Translations under genes and position numbers: made by a program | Part shown: positions 12,111-24,004 of the stretch, one piece after another | Layout: each line of letters starts with the position of its first letter | How positions within the stretch are numbered: position 1 is the first letter of the stretch | The notes under the pieces: model-generated | What the model saw: only the letters and a program-made list of their open reading frames with translations | What the model was told of the DNA's origin: nothing | Databases searched by the model: none | Origin: Synchiropus splendidus | Taxonomy: Eukaryota > Chordata > Actinopteri > Syngnathiformes > Callionymidae | Direction of reading: 5' to 3' | DNA: 64,000 bases | Assembly (NCBI RefSeq): GCF_027744825.2 | Contig: NC_071334.1 | Coordinates: 1,358,437 to 1,422,436 of the forward strand

Positions 12111-12429
12111 CCAGTATTCCAACATGAATCAATTATTTTGACATCCTACTTTTTATTTTGCATGGCACATTTCTTCTAGAGTTTATACAGAATGTCACAC
12201 AACTTTGGCAGACAGAAGCGACGCCGACGGACAGTGTGTTTATGACTGAGCCCCACCTCCCTCGGGCTGTTGCTCTTCAGCGTCCCACCCAGCCATGGTC
12301 CGGAGATTGTGACTGCATCTTGCGCCTCGTGATCCAGCCAACCGCCATCAGAGCTGGACGCATCAGCAGGGCCGTTAGCTTGTTAGCTTCAGCTCACGAC
12401 ACACGACGAACATGAAGTCAGGAAACACA

Positions 12430-12990
12430 CTGAAGGTGACTTGAAACGTCTTCTACGTAATCAGCTCCAGAACTTGTCCTCCGATTGAGAGGTGAAGCTC
12501 CTTCAGCGGGAGGAGAAGAACATCACAGTCTCTGCTGATAAAGCAGTGGAGGACAGTCAGGCGACACTCAACCAGCTGATCCAGAATCTCCAGAGAATGA
12601 GGTCTGACGAGGAGCTGCTGATCAGATGCCTGCAGAAGAGAGAAGCAGGTCGAGTCCAAGGACTTCAGCAGCAGCTGGAGCAGGAGATCACTGAGCTGAA
12701 GAAGAAAGCTGCTGAGCGGCAGCAGCTGTCACTCACCGACAGTCACTCAGTCTTTCTCCAGAACTTGTCCTCACTGTCAGAGGTCAGTGAAGACATGCTC
12801 TCCTCCAGGACCCACGTCCGTCCTCAGGTCTGCTACGAGGACGTGGCAGCAGCCGTGTTCGCCAGCAGAGCCCGACTCCAGGACCTTCTGAGAGACTCCT
12901 GGACCAACATCGCTCCAGAGCCCAAGACCAGAGCCGAGTTCCTCAGGTACTCTGTGGACATCACCATGGACGCAATGAAGGCAACAGGGA
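12430..12990 (+). pseudogene. finTRIM (TRIM family) coiled-coil relic, intronless
   Basis: The plus strand encodes SADKAVEDSQATLNQLI, QQLEQEITELKKK and EPKTRAEFLRYSVDITMD. These are the coiled-coil and pre-SPRY parts of teleost finTRIM proteins (antiviral-type E3 ligases with RING, B-box and SPRY). The RING and B-box before it and the SPRY after it are absent, and a stop interrupts the frame near 12490. In finTRIM genes this region is split over several small exons. Here it is continuous, which suggests a processed retrocopy rather than a truncated gene. It lies 450 bp before phactr1 and is probably non-functional. Confidence 0.7.
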
Positions 12991-13445
12991 GGTTAGTGGC
13001 ACGTGGGCACGTCATCAGAGGCTCTGACCAGACGCGGGTCCTGGGAGGTGGAGAGGTCCGGATCTGAAGCCATCGCGTCTCATGCAGGAAGAAGCAGTGA
13101 ATGTTTATACCGTGACTACTCGGGCTCCTTCTTCAGGCGTCTGTTCCACTTGAGCGAGCAAACTCATCCGTCTGACGTTCAGTCGTGACGTCGCGCTGCG
13201 CTCAGGGACCCTGGCTCCTTCGGAACACATTTCAGCGACGCTTCAATGAAAGCGTCGAACACGTGTTCCCATGGAAATACGCGTAAACCATGGAATCAAA
13301 CGCCGCTACACTGGCGTCGAACGGCAGAGCGAATGACCGGACGTGACGTCACCGCCCCCGCTCCCCTCCCTCCCCCGTCTCTCCGGGCTGGAGCCTCGCT
13401 GCTGCGGTTCCGTCTCGCTCGCTGACCCGCCGGTTCCGGCCGAAG

Positions 13446-15990
13446 ATGGCGGCGGCCCCGGATCCGGAGGAGGACGTGGCGGACCGCAGACCCATCCGGA
13501 GGGTTCGGTCCAAAAGCGACACGCCGTACATCACCGAGGCTCGGATCTCGCTGCACCTGGAGACAGGTACGGGGACGATGGCGACGGGGACGAGGGTGAG
13601 GATGGGGGTCGTGGTGACGTGACCGGTGCACGCGCCACGGTTCCGCTGGGTCACATCGGTGGACTGCGGCTTCCGCTGTTGCCATGGTGACGTCTGGGCG
13701 ACTCTCGCCCACAGCGGGCGTCACGCGACCCTGACGCTGCGCTCGCTCTCTGCAGCCGGGGAGGTGGAGCGTCTGGCGGCGCTGCGCTCGGACTCGCTGG
13801 TCCCGGGAAGCCACACCCCCCCCATCAGGCGCCGCAGCAGACTGGCCAGCCTGGGCCGCCTCTTCAAGCCCTGGAAGTGGAGGAAGAAGAAGAGCGACGC
13901 CTTCAAGCAGACGTCCGCAGGTGAGCGCGCGGGCGAGCTTCCCGCGCCGCCGGAGTGACGCCGCCCTCTCTCTCACCCCTCAGTGCTGGAGAGGAAGATG
14001 TCCACCCGCCTGAGCCGCCAGGAGCTCATCAGGAAGGGGGTCCTGCACGAGGTCTTCGAGACAGGTGAGAGGTCGGCCCCGGCGCCGGAGTCCTCGCAGG
14101 ACCGGCCGGAGCCGGAGGAGCGCAGGCCCTGTGGCCGGACCGCCGCCGCCGCAGGTGCGTGTGAGTGAGTGTCTCAGCCCTGCCGGCCACACACCTGACT
14201 GCTGGGGGGGGGGGTTCTCTCAGGCCCTATGGACTTCCAACCCGCTGGGGAGTCCAGCCCCGCCCCTGCCGCCATGAAGGGCCCCGAGTCTCCGTCCAGG
14301 AGCAAGCAGCCGCCCGCTCTCCCGCCAAAGCCCTTGGGCAGACTGACCAATCACGTCTCAGGTAGGTCCCGCCCTCAGGTCAGGGATGGGGATTGGACCG
14401 GTGCTCACTCTGGGGAGGGTCAGAGGTCAGCGCAGGGTTCCGGAGCCAGGCCCCGTCAGAGCTGCGAGGCGTGGCTGTCCTCCCGCCTGCAGATGGCGCC
14501 CCAGCCAGGCTGCCCTGCGTGAAGTTGTCGCCTCCTCTACCTCCAAAGAAGCTCCTGATGTCGGTGCCCGCCTGCAGCCTGGAGCCCTCGCCACTCATCT
14601 TCCACAAGTGCCACGCCCCCCTGGCAGGCCACGCCCCCCTGCACCCGCCCAGCCGCATCATCGAGGAGCTCAACAAGACGCTGGCGCTGACCATGCAGCG
14701 CTGGGAGAGGTGAGGCGTCGGAGGCAGCGCCTCGGACCCCCCTGACCTCTGACCTCTTACCTCAGCTCCGGGATGCCCACGAGCGGCAGCGGGGACGACA
14801 AAGAGAACCTGCCCGACGAGGCCGACGATGAGGAGCTGCCGGGGGAGGAGGAGGAGGACGAGGAGGAAGAGGAGGAGGAAGAGGATGACAGTCTTCTGAC
14901 AAGTAGGACAGTCACCTGAGAGAGAAAGTGTGTGAGAGAGTGTGTGTGTGAGAGAGAGTGTGTGTGAGAGAGAGTGTGTGAGAGAGTGTGTTTGTGAGAG
15001 AGTGTGTGTGAGAGAGGGTGTGTGTGAGAGGGTGCGTGTGTGAGTGAGAGTGTGAGAGAGTGTGTGTGTGTGAGAGAAAGTGTGTGTGAGAGAGAGTGTG
15101 TGTGAGCGAGAGTGTGTGAGAGAGAGTGTGTGTGTGAGAGAGGGTGTGTGTGTGAGAGAGAGTGTAAGAGAGTGTGTGAGAGTGTGTGTGTGTGAGAGAG
15201 AGTGAGAGAGAGTGTGTGAGAGAGAGTGTGTGTGTGTGAGAGAAAGTGTGTGTGAGAGAGAGAGTGTGTGTGAGAGAGAGAGTGTGTGTGTGAGAGAGGG
15301 TGTGTGTGTGAGAGAGAGTGTAAGAGAGTGTGTGTGAGAGTGTGTGTGTGAGAGAGAGTGAGAGAGTGTGTGTGAGAGAGAGTGTGTGTGTGTGAGAGAA
15401 AGTGTGTGTGAGAGAGAGAGTGTGTGTGAAAGAGAGAAAGAGTGTGTGTGAGAGAGAGAGAGTGTGTATGACAGTGTGTGTGTGTGAAAGAGAGAGTGTG
15501 TTTGTGAGAGAGAGTGTGAGAGAGTGTGTGAGAGAGAGTGTGTGTGTGAGAGAGAAAGTGTGTGTGAGAGAGAGAGTGTGTGTGTGAGAGAGAAAGAGTG
15601 TGTGTGAGAGAGAGAAAGAGTGTGTGTGAGAGAGAGATAGAGTGTGTGTGAGAGTGTGTGTGTGTGAGAGAGAGTGTGTGTGTGAGAGAGAGTGTGTGTG
15701 TGTGAGAGAGTGTGTGTGAGAGAGTGTGTGTGTGAGAGTGTGTGTGTGTGTGTGTGAGTGTGTGTGAGAGAGTGTGTGTGGGTGTGTTTGTGTGAGAGAG
15801 AGTGTGAGAGAGTGTGTGTGAGAGAGAGTGTGTGTGAGAGGGTGTGTGTGTGAGTGAGAGTGTGTGTGTGTGTGAGTGAGAGAGTGTGTGTGTGTGTGTG
15901 TGAGAGAGTGTGTGTGTGAGAGAGAGAGAGTGTGTGTGAGAGTGTGTTTGTGTGAAAGAGTGTGTGTGTGAGAGGGTGTGTGTGTCAGTG

Positions 15991-16021
<31 letters not shown>

Positions 16022-17906
16022 AAGAGTGTGTGAGAGAGAGTGTGTGTGTGTGTGTGTGAGAGAGTGTGTGTGTGTGTGAGTGTGTTTGTGTGAGAGAGAG
16101 TGTGAGAGAGTGTGTGTGAGAGAGTGTGTGTGTGTGAGAGAGAGTGTGTGTGAGTGTGTGTGTGAGAAAGAAAGTGTGTGTGAGAGAGAGTGTGTTTGTG
16201 TGAAAGAGAAAGTGTGTGTGAGAGTGTGTGTGAGAGAGTGTGTGAGAGTGTGTGTGTGAGAGAGTGTGTGTGTGAGAGAGAGTGTGTGTGAGAGGGTGTG
16301 TGTGTCAGTGAGAGAGTGTGTGTGTGTGTGTGTGAGAAAGAGTGTGTGAGAGTGTGTGTGTATGAGAGAGAGTGTGTGTGTGTGTGAGAGAGTGTGCACA
16401 TGTTTATCCTACTTTGTGGGGACCAATTCTTGATGAAAGACTATCCTGGTGGGGATGTCTTTGTGGGGACCTTTTGCCGGTCCCCACAGGTCAAAACCTC
16501 AATTTGAGGATGAAGTTTGCTTTCCGTCTGCTCCAGGTGAGCCACGTGTTGTGGAGGGTTAGGTTGAGGGGGAGAGGCTGGGGAAGGGGTGATGGCCAGG
16601 GGAGGTCCTCCCAATGTCCCCACCAGGATAGGAGAAGAGAGCTGTGCGAGTGTGTGTGAGGACTGTGGCGGCTCCTCTCCCTCTCAGACTCTCTGGCTCT
16701 GAGGGTCCTGAGGAAAGACTCTCTGGCCATCAAGATCTGCAACCGGCCCACACAGAGGGAGCTGCTGGACAAGAACATCCTGCAGCTGCAGTCGGACCAG
16801 GAGCGGCTGGAGTCCAGGAGGCAGACGGCCAGCAAGCTGACACGGTGGGTGTGACGCCGCTCCGCCGGGACTCGTGGGGACATTTGGCTTCTGAAGCCTC
16901 ACTTTGAGGACGGAGACTCCACAATCACTGGGCCTCAGTCGGGGGGCTGGGGAAAGGGTGGTGGTCCCCACAAGGACAGAAACGGACCCCTTCATCACCA
17001 CCTTCCTCCTCTTCCTCACCTTCCTCCTCTCCCTCCCACCTCACCTCCTTCTCTCCCCCCCCCCCAGCTGACCGTCTCTCTCCACTGGTTTCAGGCGGCT
17101 GAGTCAGCGTCCGACAGCAGAGGAGCTGGAACAGAGGAACATCCTCAAACGTGAGTGAGCCCCAGCACAGCTGCAGCAGTGGCAGCTGCTGACGTCACTT
17201 GTCTCTGCGTGAAGCTCGCAACGACCATGAGGAGCAGGAGGAGAAGAGAGAGATCAAGAGACACCTGTCCAAGAAGGTGAGGCCCTCGGCAGCGCCTGCC
17301 TGCGTGCCTGCGTGCATGTGCCTGCGTGCATGTGCCTGCGTGCATGTGCCTGCGTGCCTGTGCCTGCGTGCATGTGCCTGCGTGCATGTGCCTGCGTGCA
17401 TGTGCCTGCGTGCATGTGCGCGAGCCTGACCTGCGTCTCCCCTCCCCCACCGCAGCTGAGCCAGCGACCCACGGTGGAGGAGCTGAGAGAAGCCAAGATC
17501 CTGATCCGCTTCAGCGACTACGTGGAGGTGGCCGAGGCTCAGGACTACGACCGCAGGGCCGACAAGCCCTGGACCAGGCTGACGGCCGCCGACAAGGTCG
17601 TCATGACGACAGCTCCCAGCTGGCCCCTCCTCCTCTGACCTGCCTCTGTGTGTGTGTGTGTGTGTCCAGGCTGCCATCAGGAAAGAGCTGAACGAGTTTA
17701 AAAGCACAGAGATGGAAGTGCACGAGTCCAGTCGTCACCTGACCAGGTACACACACACACTCGCCTGGCTGACCTCGTGAGGACCAAATGTCCTCCTACG
17801 ATCAGTGTCTTGTCAAAGATGGGTCCCCACAAGAATATCAATACACGTACACACACACAGTGACCAGGTCTGGTCTTCTGTCCTGTCCAGGTTCCATCGT
17901 CCTTAA
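13446..17906 (+). CDS. phactr1: Phosphatase and actin regulator 1
   Basis: Twelve coding exons: 13446-13566, 13756-13920, 13984-14154, 14224-14361, 14493-14709, 14766-14902, 16688-16844, 17095-17150, 17215-17276, 17456-17596, 17670-17746 and 17891-17906; 485 residues. PHACTR1 binds G-actin through RPEL motifs and protein phosphatase 1 through its C-terminus. Exon 1 encodes [15 protein letters not shown], typical of PHACTR1. Exon 2 encodes TPPIRRRS and [10 protein letters not shown], a basic actin-regulated segment. The N-terminal RPEL is in exon 3; three C-terminal RPELs ([20 protein letters not shown] and a diverged NRPTQREL) lie in exons 7-10. The PP1-binding end is [15 protein letters not shown] through RFHRP. 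Exon 6 has a long Glu/Asp run. A shorter donor after 14064 also keeps frame and would give 455 residues. Exon 10 ends at an unusual GTCGTC donor. Confidence 0.95.
14919..16397. repeat. 1.5-kb (TG)n/(AG)n compound microsatellite in phactr1 intron 6
   Basis: Nearly pure alternation of GTGTGTG and AGAGAGAG blocks, lying between phactr1 exons 6 and 7. The period-2 structure creates long meaningless Ser/His/Thr-Leu frames on the minus strand. Downstream, 16405-16500 carries GTGGGGACC / GGTCCCCAC inverted motifs that recur in the following introns. Confidence 0.95.
17284..17424. repeat. 14-bp minisatellite in phactr1 intron 9
   Basis: About ten copies of GCCTGCGTGCATGT, placed between the exon 9 donor and the exon 10 acceptor. 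Confidence 0.85.
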
Positions 17907-18214
17907 CTACTGAACGTTCTATACTCTGCGACTCTGGACCGGATCCTGGGACTCGAGTGACTCGGGCCAACAGAAGCACAGCCTCCAGGCTCCAGTCCTT
18001 CATGAGTGAAGAGCGTCATCTTCTCGTCACAGTGCCAACAGTCTGTTGCCTTCAGAGTCGCCGTGCGTCGCCATGAACCGGCGCCTCGGGGGCTGCTGCA
18101 CGGCGGGACGTCCTGAGCTCCTTCAGAGGCCCCTCGCAGCCGCTGGCCTCTGTGGCAGGGCGTGGAGACCCCGTGACTGCGGTGACCTCTCATTCTGTTT
18201 ACAGCCTAGACTCG

Positions 18215-18220
18215 CTGTGT

Positions 18221-18297
<77 letters not shown>
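18215..18297. repeat. (GT)n microsatellite in the phactr1 3' flank
   Basis: An almost pure GT run with CG-containing ends, between the phactr1 stop and its likely poly(A) signal. Confidence 0.95.
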
Positions 18298-18299
<2 letters not shown>

Positions 18300-18364
18300 A
18301 CTCTTGCCGTCGATCAAGTTTTGTACAGCAGAGGCAGAGCATGTGAGCGAGCGCCGTCTTCACC

Positions 18365-18370
18365 ATTAAA
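18365..18370 (+). terminator. phactr1: Possible poly(A) signal of phactr1 (ATTAAA)
   Basis: ATTAAA on the plus strand 459 bp after the phactr1 stop and 57 bp before the opposing tbc1d7 signal. Confidence 0.35.
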
Positions 18371-18426
18371 GAGCGGCCCCCGCTGACTCGGGACCACAGA
18401 CGAGTCAGACTCAGTCGGCGTCAGCT

Positions 18427-18432
18427 TTTATT
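18427..18432 (-). terminator. tbc1d7: poly(A) signal of tbc1d7
   Basis: AATAAA on the minus strand (TTTATT on plus), 29 bp after the tbc1d7 stop codon. Confidence 0.65.
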
Positions 18433-18460
18433 GGCGCGTCAGCTGGGCTGTGGGCGGGAG

Positions 18461-19729
18461 CTAGGCGGCGTGCGTGGGCGTGCCGCAGTACTTGTGCCAC
18501 AGATCCACGGCCTTGGTGACGATGGCGTCCGTGTTCTCCTGCGGCATCTGAGGAGGGGAGGCGGTCAGGCGCGCGGGCACCAGCGGCGGGCGGCTGCCAG
18601 GACTCACCTCCCGCAGGAAGCTGGCGATGGCGTCTCCACGGGCCAGGCCCAGCAGCAGGATCTTGTAGCTGAGGAGGATCTCCAGTGCCACAAACACCAG
18701 GACCTTGCAGGAGCCGCTCACCACCTTGTCCCACACCCTGCAGACCACAGGCCGGTCAGACCGGCCCCTGCCCCCTCCCCCGCGCGCACGGGTCTCACCT
18801 CTGCAGGCTGGACTCGGGCAGGCAGCCGGCGAAGCAGCGGCGGAACCACAGCGTGTAGGGCAGCAGGGGCATCGCGCCGCAGCTCCTCAGGTGGGCCAGC
18901 AGGCGGGGCTCCTCCTGACTCAGGTAGTGCTCCAGACTCTTGGGCTGCAGACCACCACCAGAACAGGTCAGCCTGGCTCCAGCCACTGGAGACGCTGCGG
19001 CCAAAGCGGCGTACCAAGTGAGGGACCGAGTCGCCGAACTTGCTGTGGAACTGGCTGACGAAGGCCTTGGTGAGCCAGTAGCAGTCCACCGGCTCGTCGG
19101 CCAGCTCCTCCATGGCCCGGCAGATGGACAGGAAGTCCTGGCTCTCGGTGCCCTGCGGAGAGGGCGGCATGGCGTCAGGCGCCGTCCCTGGCGGCGGCGG
19201 CGGCGGCGGAGCTCTCACCGGCGGCAGGGTCTCGGAGCGGCGCGGCAGCACCTGGCTCTCTAGCTGGAACATGCGCAGGTGCACCTGGCTGGAGGGCGTG
19301 GCCGGCTGCACGAACCTCATCACCTGCAGCGCCTCCAGCACGTCTTGGTACTGCTCCCGCCGGAAGCCGCCCACCCGGGCGTGCGAGTCGCTGTGCGGAG
19401 GCAGGACGCCTGAGGCGGAGACAGGGGCTCACCAGGGGGCGGCCGGCAGCAGGGGCCCGGGACTCACCGAGCAGGACCTTCCACACGTGGATCCGGTACA
19501 CCGAGGGCAGGGGGAACCTCTGAGTGAAGGTGCTCAGCTTCTCCAGATCTGCCAGCAGAACAGGGCTGAGCGGGGCGGGCGGGGGGGGCGGGGGTTCGGG
19601 GGCGCGTGGCCACTCACCCAGAGGGTTGTCCTTCAGCAGGATCTCCAGAGACTTCTTCTCCTCCACGCCCCTGAAGCCCACCTTCTCGTAGTAGGCCGAG
19701 CGGAAGTTCCTCTGCGGGTCCTCCGCCAT
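18461..19729 (-). CDS. tbc1d7: TBC1 domain family member 7
   Basis: Seven coding exons on the minus strand, 19729-19618, 19548-19468, 19409-19219, 19152-19015, 18944-18799, 18737-18608 and 18547-18461, give 294 residues against 293 in human. TBC1D7 is the third subunit of the TSC1-TSC2 complex, which restrains mTORC1 at the lysosome. The N-terminus reads [20 protein letters not shown], almost as in human. The TBC fold is followed by [54 protein letters not shown] and [15 protein letters not shown], and the chain ends [16 protein letters not shown]. All introns are short. The gene is convergent with phactr1 and lies next to it on human 6p24 as well. No breaks. Confidence 0.96.
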
Positions 19730-20458
19730 CGCCTCACCTGGTCGCCAAGACGTCGTTACCATGACAACACACTCACGCCGCGGTGCCCTTTGACCTGGTC
19801 GTTGTCCTCCAGCACACACTGTGACTCTTCTCTCCCGAACACACGCGACATCCGGGGTCGGGTCCGGAGTGTTGTTGCTGACGCTCAGCTCAGAACACTG
19901 TCAATCATCTTGCACGCATCATGCGGACCAAACACGTTGAACACTATGACGCCCCGCTCGGACTGCACGGTCAGTTCTCAGGCTTCGGTGTTTCGCAGAC
20001 AAACATGGCGACAGATCTTAAACTAATCCACCAAATCACTCACTCATCGTGCGCGACAAACTCACTCACCTCATCGGCGACCTGTTCTTCAAAGCATGAC
20101 GTCAAAACAAAGGCTTTGACGTCAGGAAACGCGCTGTGAACCTGTGGCACCGCTCCCGCTAACAGCTGAGCTTCTTCCTCGACGGCGTCAGCTCTGGCTA
20201 CAGGAGCTCAGCGGCGCCAGCTGCCTCCCCCTGTCGGCGGGAGTAGGAACTGGGCCTGCCTGAAGCGCGTGGAACCGAGTCAAAAATGGATTATTCTATT
20301 TCAATGTTCAATGTCAAGACGCCGCGACTGCGAGCAGCAGCTTCACTCGTCTCCGGTCTGACAGCCGAGCTGTCATGGGGCCCCAGGTATTGAGAGCAAG
20401 AGCTGGGTGGTAGCGCACTCTTCTGGAGGTGGACGGCAAAGCCCAGGCGTTCGATGTG
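19730..20458. other. Gene-free stretch upstream of tbc1d7
   Basis: This is the 5' flank of tbc1d7. I found no splice-bounded exon, no frame resembling a protein family and no clear repeat. Confidence 0.5.
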
Positions 20459-21165
20459 ATCAGAATCAGAATAGAATGTATTGCCATGGTCAGTGGGCTT
20501 CCTCCAACTAGGAAAGTGCTTCGAAATAAGGTGCTGCTAATAAAATAAAATAAATAGAATCACAACAAGGCTGATCATGAATTCAACAGTGTGACGGCCG
20601 AGGGGAAGAAGCTGTTCCTGTGACGGGAGGTTCTGGTCTGGATGGACCGTAGCCTCCTGCCAGAGGGAAGAGGAACAAACAGTCCATGTCCAGGGTGAGA
20701 AGGGTCGAAGGCTCTGATCCCACCTGCACGTCTCTGGGTCCTGGAGACATACAGGTCCTGAAGAGGTGGCAGGCTGCAACCATCACCTTCTCAGCAGAAC
20801 CTACGATGCACTGCAGTCTGCTCTTGTCCCTGGAGGTGGCGCTGTTGTACCAGACAGTGATAGAGGAGGTGAGGATGGACTGGATGATGGCCGTGTAGAA
20901 CTCCACCAGCAACTTCGTCGGCAGTCGTAGTTTCCGTAGCTGCCTCAGAAAGAACATTCTCTGCTGGGCCTTCCTGATGAGGGACCTGATGATTGGTCCT
21001 CAGTGATGGTGGTTCCCAGGAAGCAGAAGGAGTCCACAATAGGAATGGGTGAACCAGCCAACATGAGAGGGGACGGAGAAACTGTTACTCTCCTGAAGTC
21101 TATGACCATCTCCACTGTCTTCTGAGCGTTGAGCTCCAGGTTGTTGTGGCTGCACCAGGATTGTG
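20459..21165 (-). mobile_element. 5'-truncated LINE (L2/jockey-like) 3' end
   Basis: On the minus strand a frame with FLRQLRKLRLPTKLLVEFY and TSSITVWYNSATS matches the C-terminal end of jockey-superfamily LINE reverse transcriptases common in fish. An upstream piece reads LELNAQKTVEMVIDFRR in another frame. The fragment ends leftwards in the A-rich AATAAAATAAAATAAA tail region at 20536-20553 (as its complement on the plus strand). Its truncated 5' end abuts the DIRS sequence near 21165. Frameshifts show that it is dead. Confidence 0.7.
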
Positions 21166-22696
21166 ATGCAGCACAATCGCCGTATGATGATGCGCTTGGT
21201 CTCTCGAGGTCGCCAAAATGAGCCAGTCGTCCAGGTAAGTCGGCATTCTTCTACCTGACCATCTGAGCGGCTCCAGCGCTGCGTCCACTCTCTTTGAAAA
21301 GGTTTGTGGAGCCAGTGAATAACTGAAAGGAAGGAGGTCGAACTGAAAACTGTGACGCGGCAAGATGGGGACGTGAAACTAGGCATCTGTCAGATCCACG
21401 GAGGTCATCCAGTCCCCTGGTCTGACGCACTCCAGGAATTGCCTGCAAGCAATGTGAGCGCTCAGCCCCCGGAGATCGATGATGGGTTTGAGACCCCCTG
21501 ACTTCTTCAGAACCAGGAAGCAAACTGAGTAAGGCCAGTGGAACCGGGGAGATGGCTCGCCTCTGGAGAAGCGAGGCCATCTCCTGCTCCAGACACAGCC
21601 GCTCCGCTGGGGAGCGTGGAGACGTCACATGGATCACCATGAACGCGGGAGGGCGGCGGCAAAACTGAAGCCTGTAACCCCTGATCAGCGTCCTGTTTAA
21701 CCACGCAGAGAAGGGGCGCACAGATCCACCCACGCTGAATGTAAGGGGTGGCGCATGTGGCGGGCTCCATTCGAAAGCACGTCAAGCGTCCTCCATCCTT
21801 GTTCTCACCAGCTCCAGCGAGTATTTCTGCCAACAGCGGTGACGCCATCAGCGAGGGATGCTGGGAGACGGAGTCCCTGACGTGGGCGGTGCAATATGGC
21901 CGGCCAACAATGGAGCCAGGATGAGCTTTTTTAGCTTGCAGGCTCGGTCCAGTCAAACCAGACAGTCCCTCAGGACCAGGTACCAAAGGGCCCGTAAAAG
22001 CAGAACCCATATGTTGAGACACAAACACGTCGACATGACCTGGAGACGGGACACGTCTTTTTTTTTTTTAACCATATTTTTATTGACACATAACATTTCA
22101 ATGATCAATATCTTCTTTTTTCTATTTTCCCCCCAACAGTATTCAACAAATTATGTCAACAACATCGCAATTAAAAAAAAAAAAAAAAGATATCTAAATT
22201 AAGAAAAAAAAAAAAACAAGAAAACAAAACAGAACAAAACAAAAGAAAAACAGTCACACACACAAAAATAAATAAAGAAATTAATTAATTATAAAAATGA
22301 TAAAATAAAAAAATTCACCTCTACTGCGTGAGAACCCTAGTCTTGTATAGAAGACACTGTGAAACATATCAACAATATCGTATGAGGGGAGATTACAGTC
22401 TGGTTGCAGCGTAGCTGATAAAGGGGAGCCACATCTTATCGAACTTGTCAGAGGAACTTCTTAAAAGAAAACAAAGTTTTTCCAATTTCAAATGTTGAAG
22501 AACACCTCGTCACCACCATTTATAACTGGGAGGACAAGAATTTTTCCAGCTTAACAACATGAGTCGACGGGCAATGATCAGAGTAAAGACTGCCATTCTG
22601 TATTTAATACCCTGAAGTGGGCAGTTATTGCTGTGGATCCCAAATAGGGCGAGTTTGGGATCAGGGCTGATGACATTGTCGTCGGGTTTAGGTTTT

Positions 22697-24004
22697 CAAG
22701 GTCTTGTGTACAAGGCGATTGGTTATAACATAAGCCGTCCCTAGTTCCGAGCACACTACCTCCCTCTGCCTCTCTGGTAAAGGGCCCCTCGGGTGGTCAA
22801 CTCAGTCAGCCTCTTGTTGCAGACACGGTTCTAAGACTATAATAGATGTATCAACTTCACCTATTATATGAGTGAGTAGTGTCGGCGCTTCACTGAGCGG
22901 GTTATTTAATTAGCCCGACCTGTTAAGAAACAGGTTCTTGACCTTACAATGCTACACCTCTGACCGTAGTCTCTTTACTTAACTTCGTTTAGGGACTCAT
23001 GATCGGATCCTCAATCCATTCCTTTCAAATAACATATTTCCCCATAAATGCCTAAAACTACCACCTTATCATTGACACAATAATTCAGGATGGAATAATG
23101 CTACCATTTGAGACACTCACTACATGTGCAACAGGAGGAAATCAAACAGTAACTCACCTATAACCCAGTTGATGGTCGTACAGGAGCCAGTCGATTCTTT
23201 AGTAGTCAGGGATCAACGCCGTTGTGCCTTTTCAGTACTTCATTCGTACTCAGTTTTATTATGTTTTTGTTACAAAAGTATTTCTTCAAAAAATTCATAA
23301 AAGAATAGTAAAAACAATAAAATCAATCAAGAATAATAAAATCCATAAACTCAAGGGTATCGCCAGACGCTGATACCCAACAGTATCAAAAGTACCGCCA
23401 GACGCTGGTACTAGTACATATACTTGAAAAACCATATAATCAAAATACATGCAATAGAAAGAATTAAATCAAAAATAATAAGAGAACAATAAAAATGACT
23501 TCAATCAAACAGTCTGAGAGCAATAGCAAGAGCACCGTCCTGAGTTAAGATACAAGACCTTACTGCAGACAGATGCAGCCAAAAAGCCAAAGAGCAGGAC
23601 CCAGTGTCACATCTCTGAGCGTTTATATAGCAACACATATGGTTTTGATGACATACCCATGTACGTATCCCGTGCCCCGGTGATAAATCACATCTAGTTT
23701 TAACACAGCTGGCCCTGATGCCATGCCCATGAAAGGATCGCGTGTTTCGGTGATTGATCACATTACTTTCATTTACATCAGCACTTGCGTCAGCATTTGC
23801 GTCCATGGTGCCTGGTTCACCATATTCGGTCAACACATCTGCTCCATCTGCGTCAGCACGTGCGTTTACAAGTTCAATCTAAGTTCAGAACACACATCTG
23901 TTCGTGAGTTCAAACGTTCACGGTCAAAAGCATATAGGTTCACTAAAGTTCAAACATCAAAATCAATGATAAAAATCAGAAATAATATCAAATATTATTT
24001 AGCA
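22697..24004 (-). mobile_element. Probable solo LTR inserted in the L1 3' region
   Basis: A 1,308-bp block flanked by GGTTTT at 22691-22696 and 24005-24010 (putative 6-bp target duplication) interrupts L1 3' sequence. On the minus strand it starts with TG, has a TATATAAA box at 23629-23622 and an AATAAA at 23260-23255, about 365 bp apart, as expected for the U3-R boundary and the poly(A) site of an LTR. There is no coding frame. The far end reads CTTG rather than CA, so the exact boundary or class is open. Two CGCCAGACGCTG motifs lie near 23360-23415. Confidence 0.5.

Noticed and set aside
14912..16399. A 495-codon minus-strand frame rich in Ser, His, Thr and Leu
   Set aside because: It is an artefact of the (TG)n/(AG)n repeat in phactr1 intron 6; no splice sites or start context and no complex sequence.
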